A stretch of DNA of 64,000 bases from Emcibacteraceae bacterium. GTDB lineage: Bacteria; Pseudomonadota; Alphaproteobacteria; Sphingomonadales; Emcibacteraceae. Both the position numbers and the translations under genes were made by a program. The stretch is taken from positions 41,770 through 105,769 of the forward strand of contig JANQJN010000078.1 in NCBI GenBank assembly GCA_028281625.1, given 5' to 3'. This document shows, piece after piece, positions 19,649 to 29,295 of the stretch. Under the pieces are notes generated by a model. It had not been told where the DNA came from. It did not search any database and worked only from the letters and a program-made list of their open reading frames with translations. Numbering within the stretch: the stretch's first letter is position 1; the number at the start of each line of letters is the position of its first letter.

Positions 19649-20017
19649 ATGGCAAGAATTCTTATTATTGACGACGAAGAATTGATTTGCGGAATGCTGG
19701 AAACATTATTCGATAGAGCCGGTCATGAGGTTGATACAGCTCACGATGGGATAATGGGGCTTGAAATTTATCAGGAGAAACCGGCTCAGGTCGTAATAAC
19801 AGATATTATAATGCCAGAAAGTGATGGTTTGGAAACTATTAAAAACCTGAAACAGATCAATCCTGATGTCAAAATTATTGCTATTTCCGGAGGATCAAGA
19901 ATAAAACAGGTTGATTTTCTAGAAGTTGCATCTGATCTGGGGGCTGATCATGCATTTTTTAAACCGCTGGATCACACAAAATTAATGCAAGCCGTTGATA
20001 GTTGTTTGGTATCCTAA
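19649..20017 (+). CDS. Single-domain response regulator (receiver)
   Basis: ILIIDDEE, VVITDIIMPESDG, conserved Lys (FFKPLD). Confidence 0.92.
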   Translation: MARILIIDDEELICGMLETLFDRAGHEVDTAHDGIMGLEIYQEKPAQVVITDIIMPESDGLETIKNLKQINPDVKIIAISGGSRIKQVDFLEVASDLGADHAFFKPLDHTKLMQAVDSCLVS

Positions 20018-20044
20018 AAAATTAGTGACAGAATTATCTTTAAA

Positions 20045-20647
20045 TCAATTCTTGTCTTCGGGTGTCATTGGGCCATGTTTTGGGCATAACGGCGGTCCAA
20101 CTTTTTCGATCCATTTGCGTGAAACACGTGCCACGTAACCGCATTCATTGCAGGATACCTTTATTAGACGTGTAGTTTGTTTACCAGACCGAACATAATT
20201 CTGTGTCATCGTCTCCGACTCTGGTATAGAGCCAATAGTTTTTTCTATTGGGCGGAAGAGTTCTTTAAAAACCTGTCCCGGGGGTGTCTCAAATTTCTTT
20301 CCTCGTAGACCGATCGATATAGCGAGATGTTGAAACAAATGGCCGAACTGATCTTTAGGACCAGCAGCGATGCTGCATAGCTGTTGTGCAATGGCGGCGC
20401 CAACGGTAAGGGAGTCATTTTGATCGGGCCTAACAATTAAAACAAAACTTGCGCCATTATCGTGTGTCCAGGATTCAGCCACGGTATTACTGCGCTGGCC
20501 GGAACTTGGAAAACCGCTTTGAATTTCATATTTGGGTAGAGGGAAGCCAAGATCATCGTACCAGCTCGACATCAAGTTAGCAGCTTTCTTGAGCCATTCT
20601 TCTCTAGTCGTAGAGTTTTGACTATTTTCCTTTTCTGACTTTGCCAT
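20045..20647 (-). CDS. SprT-like protein with degenerate (non-HExxH) active site and C-terminal zinc-ribbon-like region
   Basis: TVGAAIAQQLCSIAAGPKDQFGHLFQHLAISIGLRGK and CNECGYVARVSRKWIEKVGPPLCPKHGPM resemble SprT-like proteins; HELVH position reads AQQLC. Confidence 0.65.
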   Translation of the reverse strand: MAKSEKENSQNSTTREEWLKKAANLMSSWYDDLGFPLPKYEIQSGFPSSGQRSNTVAESWTHDNGASFVLIVRPDQNDSLTVGAAIAQQLCSIAAGPKDQFGHLFQHLAISIGLRGKKFETPPGQVFKELFRPIEKTIGSIPESETMTQNYVRSGKQTTRLIKVSCNECGYVARVSRKWIEKVGPPLCPKHGPMTPEDKN

Positions 20648-20861
20648 AAATAAGAATTTCTTGAATGCTTGTTCGTCGTTGAACTTTCTTCGTAAATTCT
20701 ACACATCAAAAACTTTTAAGCAAGCATCTCAAGGCGTTCTGATAACAACTGAAATACTAAATTGTTGGAATATCTAATTATTCCACAATTTTAATATAAT
20801 GTTTACTTTACTGATCTATATGTTTAAACAAAATAAAATTGTTTAAACATAGTTACAGGTA

Positions 20862-22658
20862 ATGCATATGGATAAGTTTAAGTTCATTTTTAGAATCTCG
20901 GGTCGATTATCAGTTGGCATAGCATTTCTAATTTCGATGATGATTATAATTTCTGGAATAGGATTGTTTTATTTGTCTGCGCTCAATCAACGTGTTGAAG
21001 AGATGTATTACGAAGATTTGGTTCCGATAGAGGATCTGGATAACATAAAGTCTGCTCTCTACAGTATTCGCGGAGATGTAGTGGAACATATTCTCGCTGA
21101 TGATCCGGAAGAAAAACTAGATCATGAAAAACTGATAAGAGAAAACGAAAAAATAATTCAGAACCTCCTTTCTTCTTTTCAATCGGACCGCTCAATGGGC
21201 GAAAAAGGTGAATTATTAATTCAATTTGATAAGCATCTTTCTCAGTACCTTGCGATCCTGGAAGAGGATGTACTTCCTCTCAGTGGTTCTGGTGATCCAG
21301 TTTCTGTCACGGAGGCGGAAAGAATAGCACTGGGTGCGGCCTTGAGCTCTTTCCATCAGGCGCAAAATTCAATGACTGATCTTATGAATTATTCCGTCAC
21401 TCGTGCGGAGGAACATATTAAACATTCAGAGGCTGATTATCAGTCAGCAAAGTGGAAGCTTATCATTTTTGGTGGTTTAATGGTGTTGGTAGGATGCACT
21501 GAAGGTTTTTTGACCGCACGCAGTATTATCAATCCAATTAAATCCATTACAGATGCTATGTATAAGCTTTCTCAAGGTGAAATGGATACACCAGTTCCTG
21601 CCCTTACGCGCAAAGATGAGGTGGGAGAAATGGCTAAAGCGCTTGAGTTATTTAAAAATAGCCTTATCCAAATGGATAAAATGAGGGCAGAGCAAGCGGA
21701 CCTGGAGAAAAAGTCAGCTGATCAACTACAAAAATCCGCCGATGAAAGAGAAGCAAATCGTTTACGGGAAGAAGAACGAGCGACAAAAGAAAAACTGGAA
21801 GCAGAGCGGCGTGCAGAGAAAATTGAACATCTTTTGGCGGGTTTTAATGCAAAAGTTACGAAAGTAATCCAATTAGTGGATGATGCAGCTAACGAGATGG
21901 AAGAAACAGCACAGTCTATGGCAGAAGTCGCGCAGTCAGCAAGTAGTAAAACTGAAACTTCGGTATCCGGTGCTGATCAGGCGACCTCAAATGTGCAGGT
22001 AATGGCTGCAGCAGCGGAGGAGCTATCCGCATCTGTTTTTGATATAAGTCAGCGGGTCAAGGAATCTAGTATTGCGGCAACTGATGCAGTCGCGCAGTCA
22101 GAAGAAGCAAGTAAAACGATTGGAAAACTTGAGAACGCAGCTAAAAAGATTGGCGAAGTCGTAGAGCTTATTGATGACATTGCCAGCCAAACAAATTTAC
22201 TTGCACTCAATGCGACGATAGAAGCCGCGAGAGCAGGAGAATCCGGAAAGGGGTTCGCTGTCGTTGCAGGCGAGGTCAAAAGTCTAGCCAATCAGACGGC
22301 AAATGCTACCGAAGAAATTACCAAACAGATTTCTGGGATACAGACCATCACTGAAGAGTCGGTCGAGGTGATCGAATGCATCAATCAGAAAATACATGAA
22401 ATGAGCGAAATCAGCTCGAATATCTCCACTTCTGTTGAGGAGCAATCAGTTGCAACCAACGAAGTTTCTCAAGGAGCTAATCAGGCAGCAGCAGGAACCG
22501 ATGAGATTTTACAAAACTTATCTGGTGTACAGGTAGCAATTAGAGATACGGGTGCAGCTGCTTCCCAAGTCTTGGCGGCGTCAAAATCTCTATCTACGTA
22601 CACAGTCGATTTAAAAACCGATATTGAAACATTCTTTGCGGAAATCAAAGCCATCTGA
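20862..22658 (+). CDS. Methyl-accepting chemotaxis protein
   Basis: Two TM segments, [58 protein letters not shown]. Confidence 0.94.
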   Translation: MHMDKFKFIFRISGRLSVGIAFLISMMIIISGIGLFYLSALNQRVEEMYYEDLVPIEDLDNIKSALYSIRGDVVEHILADDPEEKLDHEKLIRENEKIIQNLLSSFQSDRSMGEKGELLIQFDKHLSQYLAILEEDVLPLSGSGDPVSVTEAERIALGAALSSFHQAQNSMTDLMNYSVTRAEEHIKHSEADYQSAKWKLIIFGGLMVLVGCTEGFLTARSIINPIKSITDAMYKLSQGEMDTPVPALTRKDEVGEMAKALELFKNSLIQMDKMRAEQADLEKKSADQLQKSADEREANRLREEERATKEKLEAERRAEKIEHLLAGFNAKVTKVIQLVDDAANEMEETAQSMAEVAQSASSKTETSVSGADQATSNVQVMAAAAEELSASVFDISQRVKESSIAATDAVAQSEEASKTIGKLENAAKKIGEVVELIDDIASQTNLLALNATIEAARAGESGKGFAVVAGEVKSLANQTANATEEITKQISGIQTITEESVEVIECINQKIHEMSEISSNISTSVEEQSVATNEVSQGANQAAAGTDEILQNLSGVQVAIRDTGAAASQVLAASKSLSTYTVDLKTDIETFFAEIKAI

Positions 22659-22725
22659 TGGCAACAGTCGATGATTGTAAACTTTCTAAGCCAATAGTTA
22701 GAAGTTAGGCCGAAGTGAGAAACAA

Positions 22726-24249
22726 ATGATCAAAAAAGTAATATCCGTTTTTATAACAGTATTTTGTTCTTGTTTGTTTGCAATAAATTATTTCAATCAT
22801 TTTTTTGCTCAGAATGAACTGAAACGCGATGCAGAACAATTAATATATCAGTTCCATGGCTCTTTGGACGAAGCGCGAGAAGTGCTTAACGAATTAACAC
22901 TTGATAATTCATTCAAGTGTCAAGGACCGGTTGACAAAACGCTAGCGGCGAACTCGTTTGATGCTCCAGCAGTAAGGTGGTTGGCGGTATATGATAGCGG
23001 GGGAAAAGGATGCAGCAGCGATGGCAGCCAATTAGATTTTAATGATTACAGGTCACATAAGATTGACGAAGAGTATGCGATATATTCTTCTGATAGCGAG
23101 AATATACCGGACATTTTATTGACGCGTGTACATAATGGTTCTCAATACTTCGCTGATCTGAACCCCTTTTTAACGGAGTATATGGCAGGATTTGCATGCG
23201 TCAATTGTCTGGAATATGAAATAAAAATTGGCGGAGAACCGGAACTTACTTTCGTAAGAAATACTTTTGACGAAATTCCAGCAATTGAATATTCGACATT
23301 AAAAAAAGAGGCAGGTCTTGATGTCTCAATAATAATTCGGGGTACGGATGATTTTCTGAATTACTATAGAGGATTCAGTTGGGCCCTGACGGTTGTGGTT
23401 GCTGGAGCTATCGCGTTCATAATTGCATTTTTCGTTTTTCGTGTCTTAAGCATTCGCCAGTCTTTAGAGCGATTAGTTAAGGATGCTATCGCCAATAAGG
23501 AATTCGTGCCTTTTTATCAACCGATTGTGGACACGCGCACAAACGAAACAATTGGTGCAGAAGTTCTTGTTCGTTGGAGAAGAATAGACGGTAGCGTCGT
23601 TTCACCAAACGATTTTGTACCTTTTTCCGAAAGAACCGGACTAATAATAGAAATTACTAAACAGGTAATTGAGCAAGTTGGGAAAGACCTCGTTAGGCTT
23701 GGCTGGAACGGCAGCTACAAGTATATGAGTATCAATATTGTAGCTGAACATCTTACATCAGATGATCTCTATCATTTAATATCAAGAACCATCGACAAAA
23801 ACAGATTACATCCAAGAAATTTTGCCTTGGAGATAACGGAACGTAGAAAAGTCAGAAACTTAAAACTAGCACGTGATGTTTTAGAACGATTTTACCAAAT
23901 TGGGATTAAGTTGAAGCTTGACGATGCGGGAACAGGATATGGCAGCTTCTCCTACATTCAGGAACTGGGCATATCAACTCTTAAAATAGATAAGATGTTT
24001 GTTGATGCAATTATGAACGTTAGAGATGTCAAGAATCCGATCTTGGGGGCGATCATCTCTTTCGCAAAATCTTCGCATATAGATGCAATTGCTGAGGGTG
24101 TCGAGACTGAGTTCCAGCTTGAATATCTGAAGAGCCAAGGGGTGTTCCATATGCAAGGTTTCCTTTTTTCCAAGCCTTTACCAGTGGAGGAATTCATGGA
24201 TTGGTTACCAGTAAAGATCGAGCCGACGTCTCCCTATTTGCGACGTTGA
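22726..24249 (+). CDS. CSS-motif EAL-domain protein (putative c-di-GMP phosphodiesterase)
   Basis: Periplasmic CSSDGS motif between two TMs; EAL domain with EVLVRW, LEITER, LDDAGTGYGSFSYI, EGVET. Confidence 0.88.
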   Translation: MIKKVISVFITVFCSCLFAINYFNHFFAQNELKRDAEQLIYQFHGSLDEAREVLNELTLDNSFKCQGPVDKTLAANSFDAPAVRWLAVYDSGGKGCSSDGSQLDFNDYRSHKIDEEYAIYSSDSENIPDILLTRVHNGSQYFADLNPFLTEYMAGFACVNCLEYEIKIGGEPELTFVRNTFDEIPAIEYSTLKKEAGLDVSIIIRGTDDFLNYYRGFSWALTVVVAGAIAFIIAFFVFRVLSIRQSLERLVKDAIANKEFVPFYQPIVDTRTNETIGAEVLVRWRRIDGSVVSPNDFVPFSERTGLIIEITKQVIEQVGKDLVRLGWNGSYKYMSINIVAEHLTSDDLYHLISRTIDKNRLHPRNFALEITERRKVRNLKLARDVLERFYQIGIKLKLDDAGTGYGSFSYIQELGISTLKIDKMFVDAIMNVRDVKNPILGAIISFAKSSHIDAIAEGVETEFQLEYLKSQGVFHMQGFLFSKPLPVEEFMDWLPVKIEPTSPYLRR

Positions 24250-24328
24250 GAATTATGGCTGGTCGTAAAAAGGAACTCGGACAAGAGATTTATAAAAACT
24301 ACTAATGGATTTGGAAAGGAACAGATTA

Positions 24329-24850
24329 ATGAAATTTAACGTGATTAGAATCCAGAGCTATCTAACGTTCCCTTGTATAGGGTTACTAATATTGGCTTCA
24401 ATGTTGTTTCCCGCCAAAGCGGAAGAGCATAATAGTTATCCGAAGCACATCATGGGTGTCATTGGCGGAGTGACTGTTGGAGATAATGAGACACGGCCAA
24501 TTTACGGTGCAGAGTACGAATTGCGCGTGAATAATTCTCTGGGCATAGGTGCTTCGGTAGAGCGGATATCAAACATGGCGACAGTTGGGATACTGGCGCT
24601 ATATGCACATCCGATGGAAAATCTGCGTTTGTCATGTGGTATTGGAAAGGAGTGGGCTGATAGTCATTCCGAAATCAGTCATGGGGAAACTCATATAATA
24701 CCATCTCACAGCGAAACGGTATACAGGGTTGGCTTCGCATACGACATCGAGGTAAATGAAAATATCGCTATAGCACCTACCTACAATCTCGACTTTATCG
24801 ACGATCATAACTCGTCTGTATTTGGCCTGGTGCTTCAAACTCATTTCTAG
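24329..24850 (+). CDS. Small outer-membrane beta-barrel-like protein
   Basis: Signal peptide ending FPAKAEE, alternating amphipathic strands, terminal aromatic LQTHF. Confidence 0.6.
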   Translation: MKFNVIRIQSYLTFPCIGLLILASMLFPAKAEEHNSYPKHIMGVIGGVTVGDNETRPIYGAEYELRVNNSLGIGASVERISNMATVGILALYAHPMENLRLSCGIGKEWADSHSEISHGETHIIPSHSETVYRVGFAYDIEVNENIAIAPTYNLDFIDDHNSSVFGLVLQTHF

Positions 24851-24859
24851 GGTGTCACA

Positions 24860-25057
24860 ATGCTTAAATTAACGATATCGGCTGTCCTGTTATCAGGTGT
24901 TATTGGTCTGATGAAAGATCATAGAGTAACCGGAGATAACTGCGTTTTGATCAAAGATCTTAGACAACACGAATATAGCGGTTCACATTTTATAGAAGCT
25001 TGCATCGTTAGAAACGGAAGGTTAGAGCTAACGTTCATTCGAACATTTACACCGTAG
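24860..25057 (+). CDS. Small hypothetical protein with N-terminal hydrophobic segment
   Basis: 65-aa ORF 10 bp downstream of the preceding gene, same strand. Confidence 0.35.
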   Translation: MLKLTISAVLLSGVIGLMKDHRVTGDNCVLIKDLRQHEYSGSHFIEACIVRNGRLELTFIRTFTP

Positions 25058-25118
25058 AACATCTGTCCATGTTCCTACGAACTCATTTCAACTTGGGGTA
25101 AAACAGGAGAATTTAGTT

Positions 25119-26750
25119 ATGTTTTCAGAACTAAAATCGAGAAAGAACCCTAAATTGCTTTCCTACCTTGTGTTGGGGTATTGCCCACTTATTTTTATCT
25201 TCATATTGATGGGAGGTTTATTGTTGCTTGCATTGCAAGCGACCAGTAAAGAGACACGCGAAATTGCTGACTACATGGTTCCTATAAGCGATGCGGCGTA
25301 TGAAATGGAGATCAATGCAAATGGTATGGCGATGGCAATGTTAGGTTACATACATACGCCTAACGAAAAATTAGTGGATCGGTTTTATGAAGATAGTGAG
25401 GAGTTCTGTCATTTCTTAGAAAAGTTTAAGGATTTGAGTAGAACAGAACGCCAGCGTCAAGAAAGTCGTTCAGTCGAAAAATTGTTCACTGAATTTTATG
25501 CCATAGGGCAAGAGCTAGTTAATCAGAGGAAGGACGCCATAGGTTTGGCAAACTTTTCTGTCATTGAAACACAGGCGGCTTACGTACCACGTATTATCAA
25601 TCTCAGAGAACAAATTGATGATATTCTTGATGACGAGATACAGAATGTGACAATCTCAAACCTTTCCACGACCACTAAAGATGTAGGTTTGCAGATTGAA
25701 AACGCAAATTGGTTGTTTATGGTTTTTTTGACGCTCGCTTTATTGTCTTCCACGACTGCAATAATTTTTCAGAATAGGAATATACTGACTCCCGTCAAAA
25801 CTATGAGTAAAATGGCAGCCACCGTCATCCGAGGAACCCCAAAGATTGAAGTTATTCATACTGGCCCGAAAGAAATAGTCGATACTGCAGAAGCGCTCAA
25901 CTTCATGCATAAAACTGTGAAGACCTATTTAGACAAACTGGAAGAGAATAATAAGATTCTGGACCAAAAGGTAATTGAGCGTACAAACGATCTACAACTT
26001 GCTAAACAAGAGGCCGAAATTGCAAATAAAACAAAGACTTTGTTTCTGGCAAATATGAGCCATGAACTTCGAACCCCGTTAAACGCCATCATTGGTTTTT
26101 CTGAGATGATGAAAACGGAAGTGCTGGGGCCAATTCAGGAACAATATCATTCATATGTAGAGGAGATTTTGGTCAGTGGCAGGCATTTATTTAAACTTGT
26201 TGATGATATATTGGAAATGTCTCGTATCGAGATTGGAAAGGTGGAGATATTCGAGGGAGAAGTTGAACTACCTCTCCTCATAGAAGATTGTATAAGGAGG
26301 GTTAGTGATAAAGCTGACCAAAAGCGAATTTCTATTAAGAAATGTATTCCGTCTAATGTTCCAGTTTTATGGGCAGATCAAAACCGTTTCAAGCAAGCTT
26401 TATTATATATTTTGGGTAATGCTATTAAATATACGCAGAGCGACGGAGCGGTAATAATAAGAGTTGATATGACAGAAAGTAACTTATTAGTAAAAATTAA
26501 AGATAATGGTGAGGGCATACCAGAAGACAAAATCAGTCATATACTAGAACCATTTACTCAAGTTGACTCATCTTTTACCCGAAAACACGGTGGGTCTGGA
26601 CTAGGATTGCCAATAGCAAAAGCTCTTATAGAACTGCATGGTGGCTCAATAAGTATAAAAAGCGAAGTAAATGTCGGTACTGAAGTCGACTTAATATTAC
26701 CGAAAGATAGGATAATGGCGATGGATGAACGTGAAAGTAAAGGCACGTAA
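25119..26750 (+). CDS. Membrane sensor histidine kinase
   Basis: MSHELRTPLNAIIGFSEMM HisKA and GSGLGLPIAKALIELHGG HATPase motifs. Confidence 0.92.
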   Translation: MFSELKSRKNPKLLSYLVLGYCPLIFIFILMGGLLLLALQATSKETREIADYMVPISDAAYEMEINANGMAMAMLGYIHTPNEKLVDRFYEDSEEFCHFLEKFKDLSRTERQRQESRSVEKLFTEFYAIGQELVNQRKDAIGLANFSVIETQAAYVPRIINLREQIDDILDDEIQNVTISNLSTTTKDVGLQIENANWLFMVFLTLALLSSTTAIIFQNRNILTPVKTMSKMAATVIRGTPKIEVIHTGPKEIVDTAEALNFMHKTVKTYLDKLEENNKILDQKVIERTNDLQLAKQEAEIANKTKTLFLANMSHELRTPLNAIIGFSEMMKTEVLGPIQEQYHSYVEEILVSGRHLFKLVDDILEMSRIEIGKVEIFEGEVELPLLIEDCIRRVSDKADQKRISIKKCIPSNVPVLWADQNRFKQALLYILGNAIKYTQSDGAVIIRVDMTESNLLVKIKDNGEGIPEDKISHILEPFTQVDSSFTRKHGGSGLGLPIAKALIELHGGSISIKSEVNVGTEVDLILPKDRIMAMDERESKGT

Positions 26751-27023
26751 AAATCGTTGAAGAACTTAAGATCATATGAAAGAACGTAAATTGTTAATGT
26801 TGAACTGGCGACCATTCTTGGTGTGAACAGTGTAGGTGCTTGTTGGATATTATGCTTTATATTTACCACTGTGTTGGTCATCAAAATAGTGATATTCAAA
26901 AAACTAACGTAACTTTGAAACGATGAGAACATCTGAAACGGGTCGTTAGCGATCATTGACCACGTTTAAATTAGTTTAGCAATGAAGCAACTATAGCTTG
27001 GGCGCTGAGATGAGATGTTGAGG

Positions 27024-27143
27024 AGAAGAGGAGACTGGTTCGAACTCTTGAAGTGTCACCGCCGTCGAATCTCCTGCTAACCATAGTGTTTTTATATCTC
27101 AATACTAAGTGTTTAAGTCTCAAGGGGACAGAGCATACATTAT
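27024..27143 (+). repeat. Dispersed intergenic repeat, copy B (partner 3508-3622)
   Basis: See copy A; near-identical blocks in the same order and orientation. Confidence 0.75.
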
Positions 27144-27305
27144 TGAAAATTGTTGGACAGAAATAGACTGTTCTTTGTAGCTGTGCAAATTGAAATACTC
27201 TGCCCCAAAGCGCCCTCTAGTTATAATGGTAATCGGATCCGCAAGCAGAAATGGGATACATTATAAGCGAACTTTGCACTGCGATAGCCGCTGTCAACCG
27301 CTTCT

Positions 27306-28937
27306 TCAGTTACTCTTCATTTCCGCATTCACCCATTCGACAAATTGGGCGCTATTAGTTTGCGCTGTGGCACTTACATTTTCAAATGCTGTTTTGTCTT
27401 CGGACAGGAGTGCGATGAAATAATCCGAAAACATGTAGGCTGCAATTTCATTTGGATGGTCAATTCCCCGTGTAACAGGAAAAGTGTCCACAAAAAATTT
27501 AAAGTCATCGATACCGAAGCTGACAAGATTATTAGTTTCGTCTTTTTCTACTTCATATTTTCCATTCTTTCTGACTACGGTAAAAACGGTATCCTGAAAA
27601 TCGCGGCCCATTTGTGGTAGTTCAACATCTTTATCAAGAAGTGTTCTTATCCAATAGAATTTATTTGCATCAGTTTGATGTGGAATAAGCCATTCTGCAT
27701 TTGGCGCGTCGGGATTGGAAACCTGGTTTAAAGTGATTTCAAGTTCTTTTTCAACTGTGCCATTTACAAAATTAAAAAATTCAGTGTTTAGGCGTTTAAA
27801 CTTTTCAGGAAAACTGCGCTGTAATGAATGCATTTGCTCATGAACAAGAAGCCCGCCCATACGATTAAGAACAGCGCGCTTTTCCTCATTTGTCATATCA
27901 TCTTTCCAATGTTCAACTAGATAATCCATATGCGATTGGCTGAGTATAATGAAGCTTCCACGGGTATGGGCGAAACCTCCACAAAGCCATGATGTAATTT
28001 TTATAAATCGCCACGGATGATTTGCCATTAATGTAATTCCATTCATGAGCAGGATGTCGTTTACTTCGCTGGTGATCGATTTTAAGGCAGCTGCTTCCTC
28101 TGGAGAAAACGGCAACACAGCATCTTGAAATCGTTGTCGCCCATATGCCCTTACTTCCTCGATATTTGTACTCTCAATTTTTTCTGCGATAAATGTTTCA
28201 ATTTCACGTTTCTGAAGCTTTGAAAAATAAGGTTCAAAACTTTCATCTAGTATAGATGCCTGACTTTCCTCCAAAGATAGAATGTCTATGCGTGGCCGAA
28301 CCAAGGGGCTTTTCATAATTTCGGCAATCTGATATTCGTTCAAACTATACTTCGGATCGATTCTGTCTTTGAATGCACCATCTCCTTGTATATTTGGAAT
28401 ATCGTTTGGCACATTTGGGTCATCAACTGCGTGAATAAGCCCAAGATTATGACCTACTTCATGTGCGATTACGAAAGCTTGCATGTATTTAAGGTCCGGA
28501 TCGCTCGATGCATCACCTAGAGCAATGAACGTAATATTGCCATCTAGCATTCCTCTACCAAGTGGACCATTTTCTCCATCAACGGAATTTACGAAGAACA
28601 TGTTAACGATTTCGCCTTGGCCACGCATGATTCCATCGTTGTTCGCCTCGATCACAATTTGATCAAGATTAATCAACCCGTCGCGTGCAGCGGTATTATT
28701 ATAAGGTATTGGTTGTAGGAAATAAAAATCTATACCAGCTTTTTCGTATGCTTTATCGACCAAGTCTTCCGGAATTGCCATCGATGCCGGAGCAGTTCCA
28801 TCATCGCTTTGAATTACGATTGGTTGAACAATTATAACATGGTCACTCCGTGTCTGGACTTGTACATCTGAAAATGAACAGCTCGTAATGGAAATGGAAG
28901 CTGTCAAGATTACTGCAATTAGGATTAGGTATTTCAT
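27306..28937 (-). CDS. Lipoprotein with metzincin-type zinc protease motif and a second HExxH region
   Basis: Lipobox ITSC; AFVIAHEVGHNLGLIHAVDD (HExxHxxGxxH) and RMGGLLVHEQMHSLQRS. Confidence 0.75.
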   Translation of the reverse strand: MKYLILIAVILTASISITSCSFSDVQVQTRSDHVIIVQPIVIQSDDGTAPASMAIPEDLVDKAYEKAGIDFYFLQPIPYNNTAARDGLINLDQIVIEANNDGIMRGQGEIVNMFFVNSVDGENGPLGRGMLDGNITFIALGDASSDPDLKYMQAFVIAHEVGHNLGLIHAVDDPNVPNDIPNIQGDGAFKDRIDPKYSLNEYQIAEIMKSPLVRPRIDILSLEESQASILDESFEPYFSKLQKREIETFIAEKIESTNIEEVRAYGRQRFQDAVLPFSPEEAAALKSITSEVNDILLMNGITLMANHPWRFIKITSWLCGGFAHTRGSFIILSQSHMDYLVEHWKDDMTNEEKRAVLNRMGGLLVHEQMHSLQRSFPEKFKRLNTEFFNFVNGTVEKELEITLNQVSNPDAPNAEWLIPHQTDANKFYWIRTLLDKDVELPQMGRDFQDTVFTVVRKNGKYEVEKDETNNLVSFGIDDFKFFVDTFPVTRGIDHPNEIAAYMFSDYFIALLSEDKTAFENVSATAQTNSAQFVEWVNAEMKSN

Positions 28938-29295
28938 TTTTATCTACCGATTTGACTTTCGAGTTGCCTTACTATCGTTAACGTAAGGTGAGCAAAAACT
29001 TACCAATTGAGTAATAATTTTCACAGTATCCACCATAAAATGAGATTTGCTTATCTCCCCATTAGTTTTGCTTAAATGTTTTATGAAAACCATTGATATA
29101 TAATGAAAAATTGAAGGTATTAGTTTTTCTTATCTCAAGATGAGAAACAATAGTTTGTACGTAAACTAATTCCCATAAATAAATATTTGTCAGGGCGAAA
29201 CTATGTAATCTTCAATGATTTTTGCAGTCACTTCCTAGAGCCCGTACACCGAATGGTGACTGCAATGCTAAATGATTGATACAGGGAGAGAGTTT

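Noticed and set aside
26558-26956. 132-aa minus-strand ORF overlapping the histidine kinase 3' end
   Set aside because: Half of it is antisense to the HATPase domain; no independent evidence.
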